From Microbacterium sp. ET2 (GTDB lineage Bacteria; Actinomycetota; Actinomycetes; Actinomycetales; Microbacteriaceae): a DNA stretch of 64,000 nucleotides. The notes under the pieces are model-generated. The model did not search any database, was not told the DNA's origin, and worked only from the letters and a program-made list of their open reading frames with translations. Positions 1-9,011 of this stretch are shown here, piece after piece. Within the stretch, counting starts at the first letter, position 1, and every line of letters begins with the position of its first letter. A program made the position numbers and the translations under genes. The stretch lies in the NCBI RefSeq assembly GCF_030347395.1, contig NZ_CP128170.1, positions 3,224,001-3,288,000 of the forward strand, in the 5' to 3' direction.

Positions 1-2
1 AG

Positions 3-521
3 CCCGGCGATGAGGTGGGCCTCAGAGACCGCGCCCTGCTCGAACTCCTGTACGCCACGGGAGCGCGGGTGTCAGAGGTCGTTCAACTCGATCTCGACGA
101 TGTGGCCCACCCCGCGGTGCTGCGCCTGCGAGGCAAGGGAGCCAAGGAGCGCATCGTTCCGGTGGGTTCGTACGCCCAGGCGGCGCTCGGTGCCTACCTC
201 ACCCGGGCCCGCCCCGAGCTCTCGCGACGCGGTCGGGCGACACCCCGGCTCTTCCTCGGAGCGCGCGGCGCGCCGCTGTCGCGCCAGAGCGCGTGGGCGG
301 TGATCCAACGGGCCGCGGAGCGGGCGAGACTCACCGCCCACGTGTCCCCCCATACCCTGCGGCACTCCTTCGCCACTCACCTGCTGCAGGGCGGCGCGGA
401 CGTGCGCGTGGTGCAGGAACTTCTGGGACATGCGTCGGTCACGACGACCCAGATCTACACCCACGTGAGCGTCGAGGCCCTGCGCGACGTCTACGCGACG
501 AGTCATCCACGCGCCCGGTGA
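3..521 (+). CDS. xerD: Tyrosine recombinase XerD (C-terminal part, cut by window edge)
   Basis: This is the catalytic half of a XerC/D site-specific recombinase, which resolves chromosome dimers at dif. The frame is open to the window edge, so the N-terminal SAM-like core-binding domain lies outside. The tyrosine recombinase catalytic residues are visible in order: Arg in ATGARVSE, Lys in GKGAKER, the H-x-x-R box in SPHTLRH, His in LGHAS and the nucleophilic Tyr in QIYTHV. An apparent GTG at 15 is internal to the domain and is not the real start. The XerD call over XerC rests on the downstream parA-scpA-scpB-rluB genes, a common xerD neighbourhood in actinobacteria. It is a core gene and gives no sign of being an integrase. 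Confidence 0.9.
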   Translation, partial: PGDEVGLRDRALLELLYATGARVSEVVQLDLDDVAHPAVLRLRGKGAKERIVPVGSYAQAALGAYLTRARPELSRRGRATPRLFLGARGAPLSRQSAWAVIQRAAERARLTAHVSPHTLRHSFATHLLQGGADVRVVQELLGHASVTTTQIYTHVSVEALRDVYATSHPRAR

Positions 522-578
522 GCCGTGCTGGGTGAGCCTCCCGGGCAGGGCGGCGCGCGTCGTTAGAATCGATCAGAC

Positions 579-1484
579 ATGTCGGAAGTCAGGAGAGTCG
601 TGGCCGGTAGCACGCGGAGCGCGAAGAAGGCCGCTGTCAGCGACGTCCCGATCGGTCCCACCGGTCGGCCGTACCGCGGATTCCCGACCCCGCCCAAGCT
701 CGACGGCCACGGGCCGGCGCGCATCATCTCGCTGTGCAACCAGAAGGGCGGGGTGGGCAAGACCACCACGACCATCAACCTCGCCGCGGCGCTCGCCGGG
801 TACGGTCGTCGGGTCCTGGCGGTGGACTTCGACCCGCAGGGCGCGCTGTCCGCCGGTCTCGGCATACAGACCCACGAGATCCCCACGATCTACGACCTGC
901 TGCTGGACACCAAGCGGGATCCCGCCGAGGTCATCGTGACCACCCGGGTCGAGAACCTCGATGTCCTCCCCGCCAACATCGACCTCTCGGCCGCCGAAGT
1001 CCACCTCGTCAACGAGGTCGCGCGCGAGACGACGCTGGCCCGCGTGCTGCGCAAGGTCTCGGCCGACTACGACGTCATCCTCGTGGACTGCCAGCCTTCG
1101 CTCGGACTCCTGACGGTCAACGCGCTCACCGCGAGTCACGGCGTCCTCATCCCTCTCGAGTGCGAATTCTTCGCCCTTCGCGGAGTGGCGCTCCTCATCG
1201 AGACCATCGACAAGGTGCGCGATCGGCTGAACCCGACGATCACGCTCGACGGAGTGCTCGCCACGATGTACGACGCCCGCACCCTCCACTCCCGCGAGGT
1301 GCTCGAGCGCGTCGTCGAGGCATTCGGCGACGAGGTGCTGGAGACGGTCATCGGACGCACCGTGAAGTTCCCGGACGCCTCCGTGTCGGGAATGCCCATC
1401 ACCGAGTTCGCGCCCGAGCACGCCGCGGCGCAGGCCTACCTGCGGCTCGCGCGGGAGCTGGTCGCGCGTGGCGCCGTCGCCTGA
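579..1484 (+). CDS. ParA/Soj-type segregation ATPase
   Basis: A 301-residue ParA-family ATPase. It has a basic, poorly conserved tail of about 45 residues, then the deviant Walker [10 protein letters not shown] at 56-64, the switch region DFDPQGALS and a Walker B-like VILVDCQPS. ParA proteins bind DNA non-specifically and form ATP-dependent gradients that move ParB-bound DNA. No parB is adjacent, so this is probably the scpAB-linked orphan paralogue and not the origin-proximal parA. A TAGAAT hexamer at 564-569 lies nine bases before the ATG, leaving room for almost no leader. The 3' end overlaps scpA by 17 bases, which implies one operon. Confidence 0.87.
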   Translation: MSEVRRVVAGSTRSAKKAAVSDVPIGPTGRPYRGFPTPPKLDGHGPARIISLCNQKGGVGKTTTTINLAAALAGYGRRVLAVDFDPQGALSAGLGIQTHEIPTIYDLLLDTKRDPAEVIVTTRVENLDVLPANIDLSAAEVHLVNEVARETTLARVLRKVSADYDVILVDCQPSLGLLTVNALTASHGVLIPLECEFFALRGVALLIETIDKVRDRLNPTITLDGVLATMYDARTLHSREVLERVVEAFGDEVLETVIGRTVKFPDASVSGMPITEFAPEHAAAQAYLRLARELVARGAVA

Positions 1485-2313
1485 GACCCCCGATGGGCCG
1501 CCGGCGGCGGCCGGCGCGCCCGAGGTTCACGGGGACGGGTTCCGTGTCTCGCTCAGCGTCTTCGACGGCCCCTTCGATCTCCTGCTGACCCTGATCTCCC
1601 AGCGCGAGCTGGACATCACCGAGGTCTCGCTCAGTGCCGTCACCGACGAGTTCATCGCCTACCTGCGGGGGCTGGACCCGGAGGAGGAGCTCGAGGAGGC
1701 TTCGGAGTTCCTCGTCGTCGCCGCGACCCTGTTGGACATGAAGGTCGCGGGACTCCTTCCGCAGGGAGAGCTCGTCGACGCCGAGTCGGTCGCGCTGCTG
1801 GAGGCCCGTGACCTCCTGTTCGCCCGGCTGCTGCAGTATCGCGCGTTCAAGCAGGTGTCGAGCTGGTTCGCCGAACGCCTGCACGCCGAGGATCGCCGTC
1901 ACGCCCGGGCGGTGCGGCTGGATGAGCGCCATCGCGCGTCGACGCCGGAACTCGTCTGGACGCTCAGTGCCGCCGACTTCGCCGCGCTCGCCCTCCTCGC
2001 GTTGACCCCGAAGGAGATCCCCCAGGTGCGCCTGGATCACCTGCACGCGCCGCTGGTGAGCATCCGCGAGCAGGCTGCCGTCGTGGTAACGCTCCTGCGC
2101 GGAGCGGGGTCGCTGTCGTTCCGCGAGCTCATCGCAGGTGTCGATCAGCCCGGCGTGGTCGTCGCACGCTTCCTCTCCGTCCTCGAGCTGTTCCGCCACG
2201 CCGCCCTGTCGTTCGAGCAGCTCGAGCCGCTCGGCGAATTGACCCTGCGGTGGACCGCAGATCGCTGGAGCGAGGAGAGTCTCGCCAGCTTGGGAGCCGA
2301 TTATGACCGATGA
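1468..2313 (+). CDS. scpA: Segregation and condensation protein ScpA
   Basis: The kleisin subunit of the SMC-ScpAB condensin, which bridges the SMC head domains during chromosome compaction. Of 281 residues, the conserved N-terminal kleisin motif FDGPFDLLLTLI lies near residue 33 and a winged-helix-like C terminus ends the protein. The GTG start lies inside the parA 3' end, and the first 25 or so residues are low-complexity Pro/Ala, so the true start could be slightly later. It overlaps scpB by 11 bases, the usual coupling of the two partners. Confidence 0.9.
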   Translation: MAPSPETPDGPPAAAGAPEVHGDGFRVSLSVFDGPFDLLLTLISQRELDITEVSLSAVTDEFIAYLRGLDPEEELEEASEFLVVAATLLDMKVAGLLPQGELVDAESVALLEARDLLFARLLQYRAFKQVSSWFAERLHAEDRRHARAVRLDERHRASTPELVWTLSAADFAALALLALTPKEIPQVRLDHLHAPLVSIREQAAVVVTLLRGAGSLSFRELIAGVDQPGVVVARFLSVLELFRHAALSFEQLEPLGELTLRWTADRWSEESLASLGADYDR

Positions 2314-2917
2314 GCAGACCCTGACCGGTACCGTCCCGCCCGCTCAGACCTCGGCGACTCCGACGCCGGCGTCGGTGGCGCGGCGACTGGAGGCCATCCT
2401 GCTGGTGGTGGAGGAGCCGCAGAGCCTGGTGAGCCTCGCTACGGCGGTGGGTGCCCCTGTCGCCGCGGTCCGTCAGGCCGTCGAGGCGCTCGTCGCCGAC
2501 TACGACGGTGAGACCGGAGGCCCCCGCCGCGGCTTCGAGCTCCGGGAGGTCGGTGGCGGGTGGCGCCTGTACGTCCGTGCGGAGCACGACGACCTCGTGA
2601 GCGAATTCGTCGGCGGCCAGGCGCCCGCACGTCTCTCGCAGGCGGCCCTGGAGACCCTGGCAGTCATCGCGTACAAGCAGCCCGTCACCCGCGGCCAGGT
2701 CGCGGCGATCCGTGCCGTGAACGTCGACTCGGTCGTGCGCACCCTGCTCGCCCGCGGCCTCATCACCGAGGCCTTCACCGACCCCGACACCGGGGCGATC
2801 CACTACGAGACGACCGACGCGCTGCTGGTGAACCTGGGCATCAACTCCCTCGACGACCTGCCGCCGATCTCCCCTCTGCTCGACGATGGCGCGGACGGAT
2901 TCGAGGACATCCGATGA
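2303..2917 (+). CDS. scpB: Segregation and condensation protein ScpB
   Basis: The winged-helix partner of ScpA; its dimer loads on the kleisin linker and regulates SMC ATPase activity. The protein is 204 residues, near the family norm. Two tandem winged helices can be read: an N-terminal one from about residue 24 (ARRLEAILLVVEEP) and a second one around ALETLAVIAYKQPVTRGQ, the strongest family signature. The stop shares bases with the next start (ATGA), so scpB and rluB are translationally coupled. Confidence 0.92.
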   Translation: MTDEQTLTGTVPPAQTSATPTPASVARRLEAILLVVEEPQSLVSLATAVGAPVAAVRQAVEALVADYDGETGGPRRGFELREVGGGWRLYVRAEHDDLVSEFVGGQAPARLSQAALETLAVIAYKQPVTRGQVAAIRAVNVDSVVRTLLARGLITEAFTDPDTGAIHYETTDALLVNLGINSLDDLPPISPLLDDGADGFEDIR

Positions 2918-3678
2918 GCGAGACCACCGAACCGGGCAGCGAAGGCGTGCGCCTGCAGAAGGCGCTGGCGAACGCGGGCGTCGCGTCGCGGAGAGTCGCC
3001 GAACAGATGATCGTCGACGGGCGGGTGCGGGTCAACGGGCAGCCGGTGACCGAACTCGGCTCGCGCGTCGACCCCGACACCGATCTCATCGACGTCGACG
3101 GTGTCGCGGTTCAGCTGGATCAGTCCAAGCGCTATGTCATGCTCAACAAGCCGCGCGGGGTGGTGAGCTCTCTCAAGGACGACCGCGGCAGGCCCGACCT
3201 GCGGACCTTCACTGCAGCGTGGCCGGAGCGGCTGTACAACGTCGGCCGGTTGGACGCCGACACCAGCGGACTGCTCGTGCTGACCAATGACGGCGCGCTC
3301 GCCCACGTTCTGGCGCACCCCTCATTCGGGGTGACGAAGGTCTACGTCGCCAAGGTCGAGGGGCGCGTCACCGCGCAGACGATCGCCCGCCTCATCCGCG
3401 GTGTCGAGCTGGAGGACGGACCGATCGCCGCGGACAAGGCGCGGCTGCTGTCATCCTCTCCCGCCGAGGACGAATCCCTCGTCGAGCTCACCCTCCACTC
3501 AGGGCGCAACCGCATCGTCCGGCGCATGATGGCCGAGGTGGGGCATCCGGTGATCGAGCTGGTCCGGCGTCAGTTCGGTCCCTTGCACCTGGGAACCCTC
3601 GCCGTGGGGCGGGCGCGGGAGTTGACTACAGTGGAACGCGGTGCGCTTCTGACCCTGTCGCGCCAGGAGAACCCGTGA
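2914..3678 (+). CDS. rluB: RluB-type 23S rRNA pseudouridine synthase
   Basis: A 254-residue RsuA/RluB-family pseudouridine synthase. An N-terminal S4 RNA-binding domain (about 6-65, with LQKALANAGVASRR) is followed by the catalytic domain; GRLDADTSGLL carries the catalytic Asp at about residue 114. RluB modifies helix 89 of 23S rRNA, next to the peptidyl transferase centre. The frame stays open upstream inside scpB, but the ATG that overlaps the scpB stop is clearly the start, because the S4 domain begins ten residues later. The 3' end overlaps tyrA by four bases. Confidence 0.9.
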   Translation: MSETTEPGSEGVRLQKALANAGVASRRVAEQMIVDGRVRVNGQPVTELGSRVDPDTDLIDVDGVAVQLDQSKRYVMLNKPRGVVSSLKDDRGRPDLRTFTAAWPERLYNVGRLDADTSGLLVLTNDGALAHVLAHPSFGVTKVYVAKVEGRVTAQTIARLIRGVELEDGPIAADKARLLSSSPAEDESLVELTLHSGRNRIVRRMMAEVGHPVIELVRRQFGPLHLGTLAVGRARELTTVERGALLTLSRQENP

Positions 3679-4808
3679 CCCTCGAGAACAGCTCTGCCGC
3701 GCGCCCGGCTCCGTCGCTCGCGCCGCGCGTTCACGGGACGGTCCGCATCGTCGGCTCGGGCCTGCTCGGGGCGAGCATCGGGCACGCACTGAGCGCGCTC
3801 GGCGTCGATGTCGCCCTCGACGACACCTCGCCCTCTCAGCTGCGCCTGGCGATCGACTACGGCGCGGGGCGCGCGACCCGCGATGACGACGATCCCGTCC
3901 TCATCGTCGTGGCCGTCCCTCCCGATGTCACGGCCGACGTCATCGAGCGGGAACTGCGTCGCCATCCGCAGGCGGTCGTGACGGATGTCGCCAGCGTCAA
4001 GCTCGAACCTCTCCGCACCCTTCGCAAGCGCGGCGTGGACCTGACCCACTACATCGGGTCGCACCCGCTGGCCGGACGTGAACGCGGCGGCGCGATCGCC
4101 GCCCGCGCCGACATCTTCGTCGGCAGGCCCTGGGTGGTCTGCCGGGACGAGGAGACCCCCTCTCGCGACCTCGCGGTCGTCGAGGCCCTGGCCCTCGATC
4201 TCGGCGCCACGCCGATGGAGATGACCCCCGAGGAGCATGACGCCGCCGTCGCGCTCATGTCGCATGTGCCGCAGCTGGTCGCGAGTCTCCTGGCCGCGCG
4301 CTTCGTGGACGCCCCCGACGGCTTCCTGCGCCTGGCGGGTCAGGGCGTCCGCGACACCACCCGTATCGCCGCCTCGGCCCCCGAGCTGTGGGTGCAGATC
4401 CTCGGCGCGAACGCCGCACCCGTGGCATCCGTCCTCGACGCTGTCGCCGCCGATCTCGCCGACGTCGCCGGAGCCCTCCGTGCCCCCGAAGCGCCCGGCG
4501 CTCGCCGCTCGATCGCCGACACGATTCGTCGTGGCAACGAGGGAGTCGAGCGCCTGCCCGGCAAGCACGGGCAGAACCGACGGTTCGAGACCGTCGTCGT
4601 CATGGTCGATGACCGTCCGGGCCAGCTCGGCCGACTCTTCGGCGACCTCGGCGAACTGGAAGTGAACGTCGAAGACCTGCGGCTGGAGCACTCGCCGGGA
4701 GCGCTGTTCGGCCTTGCCGAGATCAGTGTCGTTCCCAGCGCCGTCCGCCCTGCGATCGCGGGGCTGGAGTCCCGCGGCTGGAAGATTGCGAGCACCACCA
4801 ATGACTGA
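3675..4808 (+). CDS. tyrA: Prephenate dehydrogenase with C-terminal ACT domain
   Basis: Converts prephenate to 4-hydroxyphenylpyruvate with NAD(P)+, the committed step to tyrosine. The Rossmann motif [10 protein letters not shown] lies at 27-36. The helical dimerisation part follows, with [12 protein letters not shown] (substrate site) and [11 protein letters not shown]. Residues 303-370 form an ACT domain ([20 protein letters not shown]), which usually gives feedback control by tyrosine. GTG start with GTGA overlap to rluB; the 3' end overlaps cmk by eight bases. At 377 residues it is full length. Confidence 0.92.
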   Translation: MTLENSSAARPAPSLAPRVHGTVRIVGSGLLGASIGHALSALGVDVALDDTSPSQLRLAIDYGAGRATRDDDDPVLIVVAVPPDVTADVIERELRRHPQAVVTDVASVKLEPLRTLRKRGVDLTHYIGSHPLAGRERGGAIAARADIFVGRPWVVCRDEETPSRDLAVVEALALDLGATPMEMTPEEHDAAVALMSHVPQLVASLLAARFVDAPDGFLRLAGQGVRDTTRIAASAPELWVQILGANAAPVASVLDAVAADLADVAGALRAPEAPGARRSIADTIRRGNEGVERLPGKHGQNRRFETVVVMVDDRPGQLGRLFGDLGELEVNVEDLRLEHSPGALFGLAEISVVPSAVRPAIAGLESRGWKIASTTND

Positions 4809-5490
4809 CCCTCTCGTCGTCGCGATCGACGGCCCCGCGGGAAGCGGGAAATCCAGCGTGTCCAGCGAGGTGGCACGTCGCCTCGGCTTCGGCTACCTCG
4901 ACACCGGGGCCGCCTACCGTGCGCTCGCCTGGCACGCGCTCGAGCACGGCGCCGACACCTCCGACGCCACCGCGGTGCTCGAGCTCGCCGGCGACTTCGA
5001 GTACGACATCTCCCTCGACCCCGACGACTACTGGGTGCGGGTCGGCACGGTCGACGTCACGGCCGCCATCCGCGAGCAGCGCGTCACCGACGCTGTGAGC
5101 GGAGTCGCCCGGGTGGCGCCGGTGCGACGATCCATCAACGCCCTCTTCCGTGCGCTGATCGCCGGTTCGAACAGACCGGGGGTGGTCGTCGAGGGCCGCG
5201 ACATCACCACGGTGGTGGCCCCCGACGCCCCCGTCCGGATCCTGCTCACAGCCGCTCCCGGGGTGCGCGCGGCGCGCCGATCGGCCGAGCTCGACACCGT
5301 CGACACCGCGGCCGTCGCGGCGGCGCTCGAGCGGCGTGACACCTCCGACAGCACGGTCGTGGACTTCCTGACCGCCGCTCCCGGAGTGACGGTGGTCGAT
5401 TCGACCGACCTCGATTTCGCAGAGACCGTCGACGCCGTCCTCGGCGTCGTGCACTCGCTCGTGGAGACGGGAGTTTCCGATGTCCGATGA
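4801..5490 (+). CDS. cmk: Cytidylate kinase
   Basis: Phosphorylates CMP and dCMP from ATP. The P-loop GPAGSGKSS lies at 8-16, followed by the substrate-binding [27 protein letters not shown] is the conserved segment that binds the CMP base and phosphates. At 229 residues it matches the family. The ATG at 4801 inside the end of tyrA was chosen because the P-loop follows eight residues later; the frame is also open further upstream, but only as shadow of tyrA. It overlaps der by 11 bases. Confidence 0.93.
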   Translation: MTDPLVVAIDGPAGSGKSSVSSEVARRLGFGYLDTGAAYRALAWHALEHGADTSDATAVLELAGDFEYDISLDPDDYWVRVGTVDVTAAIREQRVTDAVSGVARVAPVRRSINALFRALIAGSNRPGVVVEGRDITTVVAPDAPVRILLTAAPGVRAARRSAELDTVDTAAVAAALERRDTSDSTVVDFLTAAPGVTVVDSTDLDFAETVDAVLGVVHSLVETGVSDVR

Positions 5491-7033
5491 CCCGCGTCCC
5501 TCCGACGCCCTTTCCGACGACGGGGAGTTCGCCGGGGGAGAAGACCACCTCGCCGAAACCCTCGCCGACATCGACGACGACCTCGCCGAGCAGCGCGCGG
5601 CGACGCTCCGAGCGAGCCTGTCGGACTACGACCTCGAGGAGGAGGATGCGGCGCTGCTGGCCGGTCTTCTCGACGAGGGCGATGGGGTGGAATTCCTCCC
5701 CGCCCTGCCTGTCGTGGCGATCGTCGGGCGACCGAACGTCGGCAAGTCGGCGCTCGTGAACCGGATCCTCGGACGCCGCGAGGCCGTCGTCGAGGACACG
5801 CCGGGGGTGACCCGCGACCGGGTGACCTACAAGGCGGAATGGATGGACCGACGGTTCTCGATCGTCGACACGGGCGGATGGGAGCCCGATGCCCGCGGCA
5901 TCGATGCCTCTGTCGCCGCTCAGGCGGAGATCGCCATCGAGCTGTGCGACGTCGTGATGTTCGTCGTCGACGCGATGGTGGGGGCGACCTCGACGGACGA
6001 GCACGTCGTGAAGCTGCTGCGCAAGAGCGGGAAGCCCGTCTTCCTCGTGGCCAACAAGATCGACGATGCCCGGCAGGAGCCCGAGGCGGCAGCCCTGTGG
6101 AACCTCGGTCTCGGCGAGCCGCACCCCGTCTCGGCCATTCACGGCCGCGGCGTCGCCGACCTCCTCGACGAGATGATGAAGGTGCTGCCCGAGGTCTCGG
6201 CGGTCGCGAAGCAGGAGATCGGCGGCCCGCGCCGCGTGGCGATCCTCGGCCGGCCGAATGTCGGCAAGTCGTCGCTGCTGAACAAGGCCGCCGGCGAGGA
6301 GCGGGTCGTCGTCAACGAGCTCGCAGGCACGACCCGCGACCCCGTCGACGAGGTCGTCGAGCTCGGCGGCAAGCTCTGGCGGTTCGTCGACACGGCTGGC
6401 ATCCGCCGCCGCGTCCACCTCCAGCAGGGGGCGGACTTCTACGCGTCGCTGCGGACGTCGGCGGCGCTGGAGAAGGCGGAGGTCGCCGTCGTGGTGCTCG
6501 ACGTCTCGGAGTCCCTCAGCGAGCAGGACGTGCGCATCATCGACCTGGTGCTGGAGTCGGGACGGGCGCTCGTGCTCGCGTTCAACAAGTGGGACCGCCT
6601 GAACGACGCCGACCTCGACAACGCCGATCGCCGTCGTTATCTCGAGCGCGAGATCGAGCAGGACCTCGCCCACGTCGCCTGGGCACCGCGGGTGAACATC
6701 TCCGCGCGCACCGGACGGCACCTGGACAAGCTCGTCCCGGCGCTGGAGACGGCGCTGGCGTCGTGGGATCAGCGCATCTCCACCGGCAAGTTCAACGCCT
6801 TCCTCTCCGAGCTCGTCGCCGAGCACCCGCACCCGGTCCGCGGGGGCAAGCAGCCCCGCATCCTGTTCGGCACGCAGGCGTCGACGCGTCCGCCGACGTT
6901 CGTGCTCTTCACCACCGGTTTCCTCGACCCGGGGTACCGGCGGTTCATCCAGCGCCGACTCCGGGAGCTGTACGGCTTCGAGGGCACGCCGATCGTCCTG
7001 AACATGCGGGTGCGCGAGCGTCGCCAGCGCTGA
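5480..7033 (+). CDS. der: Double-domain GTPase Der (EngA)
   Basis: An essential 50S ribosome assembly GTPase. Two tandem G domains each carry GRPNVGKS (at 83-90 and 257-264), with [13 protein letters not shown] and [13 protein letters not shown] as the later G motifs, and a C-terminal KH-like domain ends the protein. The protein is 517 residues, longer than typical because of an acidic, Glu/Asp/Leu-rich extension of about 78 residues before the first G1 motif. The start overlaps the cmk 3' end. This closes the xerD-to-der operon. Confidence 0.94.
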   Translation: MSDDPRPSDALSDDGEFAGGEDHLAETLADIDDDLAEQRAATLRASLSDYDLEEEDAALLAGLLDEGDGVEFLPALPVVAIVGRPNVGKSALVNRILGRREAVVEDTPGVTRDRVTYKAEWMDRRFSIVDTGGWEPDARGIDASVAAQAEIAIELCDVVMFVVDAMVGATSTDEHVVKLLRKSGKPVFLVANKIDDARQEPEAAALWNLGLGEPHPVSAIHGRGVADLLDEMMKVLPEVSAVAKQEIGGPRRVAILGRPNVGKSSLLNKAAGEERVVVNELAGTTRDPVDEVVELGGKLWRFVDTAGIRRRVHLQQGADFYASLRTSAALEKAEVAVVVLDVSESLSEQDVRIIDLVLESGRALVLAFNKWDRLNDADLDNADRRRYLEREIEQDLAHVAWAPRVNISARTGRHLDKLVPALETALASWDQRISTGKFNAFLSELVAEHPHPVRGGKQPRILFGTQASTRPPTFVLFTTGFLDPGYRRFIQRRLRELYGFEGTPIVLNMRVRERRQR

Positions 7034-7086
7034 GGCGCTGTGACATCCGATGACGCGGCCCGAGGCCCGGGGTCGCGACGCTGTGA

Positions 7087-7092
7087 CAGGCT
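7087..7092 (+). promoter_or_regulatory. -10-like hexamer of a probable leaderless promoter
   Basis: CAGGCT lies exactly six bases before the GTG of the Nudix gene, with no Shine-Dalgarno between. It is one of nine such placements in the window. Confidence 0.5.
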
Positions 7093-7098
7093 GAGTGG

Positions 7099-8013
7099 GT
7101 GACCATCGAACCCCCGGCTCCCGGCGAGCCCCGTCGTCCGAGCGGGCCGCGCGACCCGGGTGACGCGTGGGTCATCGCGCCGAGTGGCGAGCGGTACTGG
7201 GGCCGTTTCGGTGCGGCCGGGCTGCTCGCGGTCGACCCGAGGCGCGGCGTGCTCCTGCAGCATCGTGTCGGATGGAGTCACTTCGGCGGCACGTGGGGAC
7301 TGCCGGGCGGAGCGCGTCACCAGGGTGAGGGAGCCACGGATGCGGCGCTGCGCGAAGCGCGAGAGGAGGCCGGCGTGCCGGCCGCGGCGGTCCGCCCCCG
7401 CTTCGTGAGCGTGCTCGACGTGGAGATCTGGACCTACACGACCGTCGTCGCCGAGGTGGTGGTGCCCTTCGAGCCGGTGATCGCCGACCCCGAGAGCCTG
7501 GAGCTGGCATGGGTCGGGATCGATGAGGTCGAAGACTACCCGCTGCATCCCGGCTTCGGTGCGGCCTGGCCGTTGCTGCGCGAGAGCCTTCGGACACGAC
7601 CGACGTTGATCATCGACGTGGCCAATGTCGTGGGTGCCGTCCCCGACGGCTGGTGGCGTGATCGCGCCGGGGCAGCGGATCGGATGCTGCGCCGCCTGCG
7701 GCATCTCGTCGACGCGGGCGTCGACGGGGAGGCGCTCGGACTGCGGGGCGACCTGTGGTTTCCGCGCATCATCGGTGTCGTGGAGGGCGAGGCGCGGCGC
7801 GCGGAGGTGCCGGACGGACTCGAGGTCGTCCTCGCCTCCGAGGCGGGGGACGACGAGATCGTCGCGACGGCGGCGGCAGCAGCGGCCCGCGGCGAAGCCG
7901 TGACGGTGGTCACGAGCGATCGCGAGCTCGCGGCGCGCGTGGGCGCGGTGGGTGCGGCGACCCACGGGGCCCGGTGGCTGCTCGACCGCCTGCCGGAGGA
8001 CGTGAGCGCGTAG
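7099..8013 (+). CDS. Nudix hydrolase fused to a NYN/PIN-like nuclease domain
   Basis: The protein has 304 residues in two domains. The N-terminal part has a perfect Nudix box at 71-93 (G-x5-E-x7-REAREEAGV), so it should hydrolyse a nucleoside diphosphate linked to another moiety. From about residue 168 a second domain begins with LIIDVANVVG, followed by WWRDRAG, a GDDEIV acidic patch and VTSDRELAARV. That spacing of Asp residues resembles NYN/YacP-type PIN nucleases. The domain assignment is by eye. The substrates of either half are unknown. The gene probably stands alone: it is separated from der by 65 bases and is convergent with the GNAT gene. Confidence 0.75.
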   Translation: MTIEPPAPGEPRRPSGPRDPGDAWVIAPSGERYWGRFGAAGLLAVDPRRGVLLQHRVGWSHFGGTWGLPGGARHQGEGATDAALREAREEAGVPAAAVRPRFVSVLDVEIWTYTTVVAEVVVPFEPVIADPESLELAWVGIDEVEDYPLHPGFGAAWPLLRESLRTRPTLIIDVANVVGAVPDGWWRDRAGAADRMLRRLRHLVDAGVDGEALGLRGDLWFPRIIGVVEGEARRAEVPDGLEVVLASEAGDDEIVATAAAAAARGEAVTVVTSDRELAARVGAVGAATHGARWLLDRLPEDVSA

Positions 8014-8601
8014 TCAGCCGATCGTGTCGCGAACGGTGAGCGCGACGATCGCGCTGTCGGGTCGAGGGCGGGCGACCACCTCGAACCCAGCACCCTCGAA
8101 GACCGAGACGGTGCCGTGATACAGGTCATTGGCGCCGCGCTTCTTCACCTTCGGATCGAGCGGATAGCCCTCGATGACCCGCGCCCCCTGTGCCCGGGCG
8201 TGGGAGACGGCGGCGTCGAGGAGATCCCGCATGAGGCCCTCGCCGCGGTGCTCCCGTCGGATCGCGAAGCAGGTGATCGCCCAGACGGAGGAGTCATCGA
8301 GGGGCTCACGGGAGTGGGCGACGATCGCCCGGGTGCGCGCGATACGCGTCTGGGCGGGGCGGGGGCCGACCCTGACCCAGCCGGCCGCCTCGCCGTCGCG
8401 ATAGGCGATGAGTCCCGGCGCCACCGTGGCCGACAGGTCGTCGCGCAGCATCCGCTCTTTGTCTTGCTGGGTCAACGCGGCGAAATCCGAGGGACGGACC
8501 ATCCACCACTGACACAGGCAGCTCGGGCCGTCGCCGTGCGCGATGGCGTGCACGGCGTCGTCGTGGCGGTCGGATGTGGCGGGCAGGATCTCGACGCTCA
8601 T
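8014..8601 (-). CDS. GNAT-family N-acetyltransferase
   Basis: A 195-residue acetyltransferase. The acetyl-CoA pyrophosphate loop is visible as RREHRGEGLMRDLLDAA (Q/R-x-x-G-x-G/A type), followed by VIEGYPLD and a C-terminal FEGAGFEVVAR strand. The N terminus carries the short motif CLCQWW, seen in a subgroup of actinobacterial GNAT proteins. The start at 8601 was chosen because the frame upstream is antisense to the S4 gene region and shows no GNAT similarity. The acceptor substrate cannot be read from sequence. It is convergent with the Nudix gene, the two stops being adjacent. Confidence 0.82.
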   Translation of the reverse strand: MSVEILPATSDRHDDAVHAIAHGDGPSCLCQWWMVRPSDFAALTQQDKERMLRDDLSATVAPGLIAYRDGEAAGWVRVGPRPAQTRIARTRAIVAHSREPLDDSSVWAITCFAIRREHRGEGLMRDLLDAAVSHARAQGARVIEGYPLDPKVKKRGANDLYHGTVSVFEGAGFEVVARPRPDSAIVALTVRDTIG

Positions 8602-8642
8602 GGGGTGACGGTAGCGGCAGCCGTCGACATCCGCATGAGTGG

Positions 8643-9011
8643 TCAGCGGCCGCGCAGTCGATCGAGGTCGCGTCGTTCGCGCTTCGTCGGCCGCCCGGCG
8701 CCGCGATCGCGCACCGGGACGGATCCGGCGAGTTCCCGCGGAGGCGGAGGCGGTGTGCGATCTTCGAAGGCGGATGCGGCGACCGCCGCGCCGACGCGCT
8801 TGGAGATCGTCTGGCGCACCACGAGGATCCGATCGAACCCCTGGATGCGCACACGCAGCTCGTCGCCGGGTTTGACCTGCACGGCGGCCTTGGCCCGTTC
8901 CCCGTTGACGCGGACATGGCCCGCACGGCACGCCGTCGTCGCAGCGGAACGCGTCTTGTAGACGCGGATCGCCCACAGCCAGGCATCGACGCGGGTGGTG
9001 CCCCCGATCAT
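8643..9011 (-). CDS. S4-domain RNA-binding protein (Hsp15-like)
   Basis: A 122-residue protein whose first 60 residues form an S4 domain (RVDAWLWAIRVYKTRSAA, then GHVRVNGERAKAAVQVKPGD). A charged, Pro/Arg-rich tail ends GRPTKRERRDLDRLRG. The size and layout match Hsp15/YrfH-like proteins, which bind stalled 50S subunits carrying nascent chains. The start overlaps the end of the upstream YhhN gene (ATGA), so the two are coupled. The long open frame upstream is a shadow of that gene. Confidence 0.85.
   Translation of the reverse strand: MIGGTTRVDAWLWAIRVYKTRSAATTACRAGHVRVNGERAKAAVQVKPGDELRVRIQGFDRILVVRQTISKRVGAAVAASAFEDRTPPPPPRELAGSVPVRDRGAGRPTKRERRDLDRLRGR

Noticed and set aside
3..521. Integrase of a mobile element
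   Set aside because: The recombinase is followed by parA-scpA-scpB-rluB, the usual core xerD context, with no att-like repeats or cargo.
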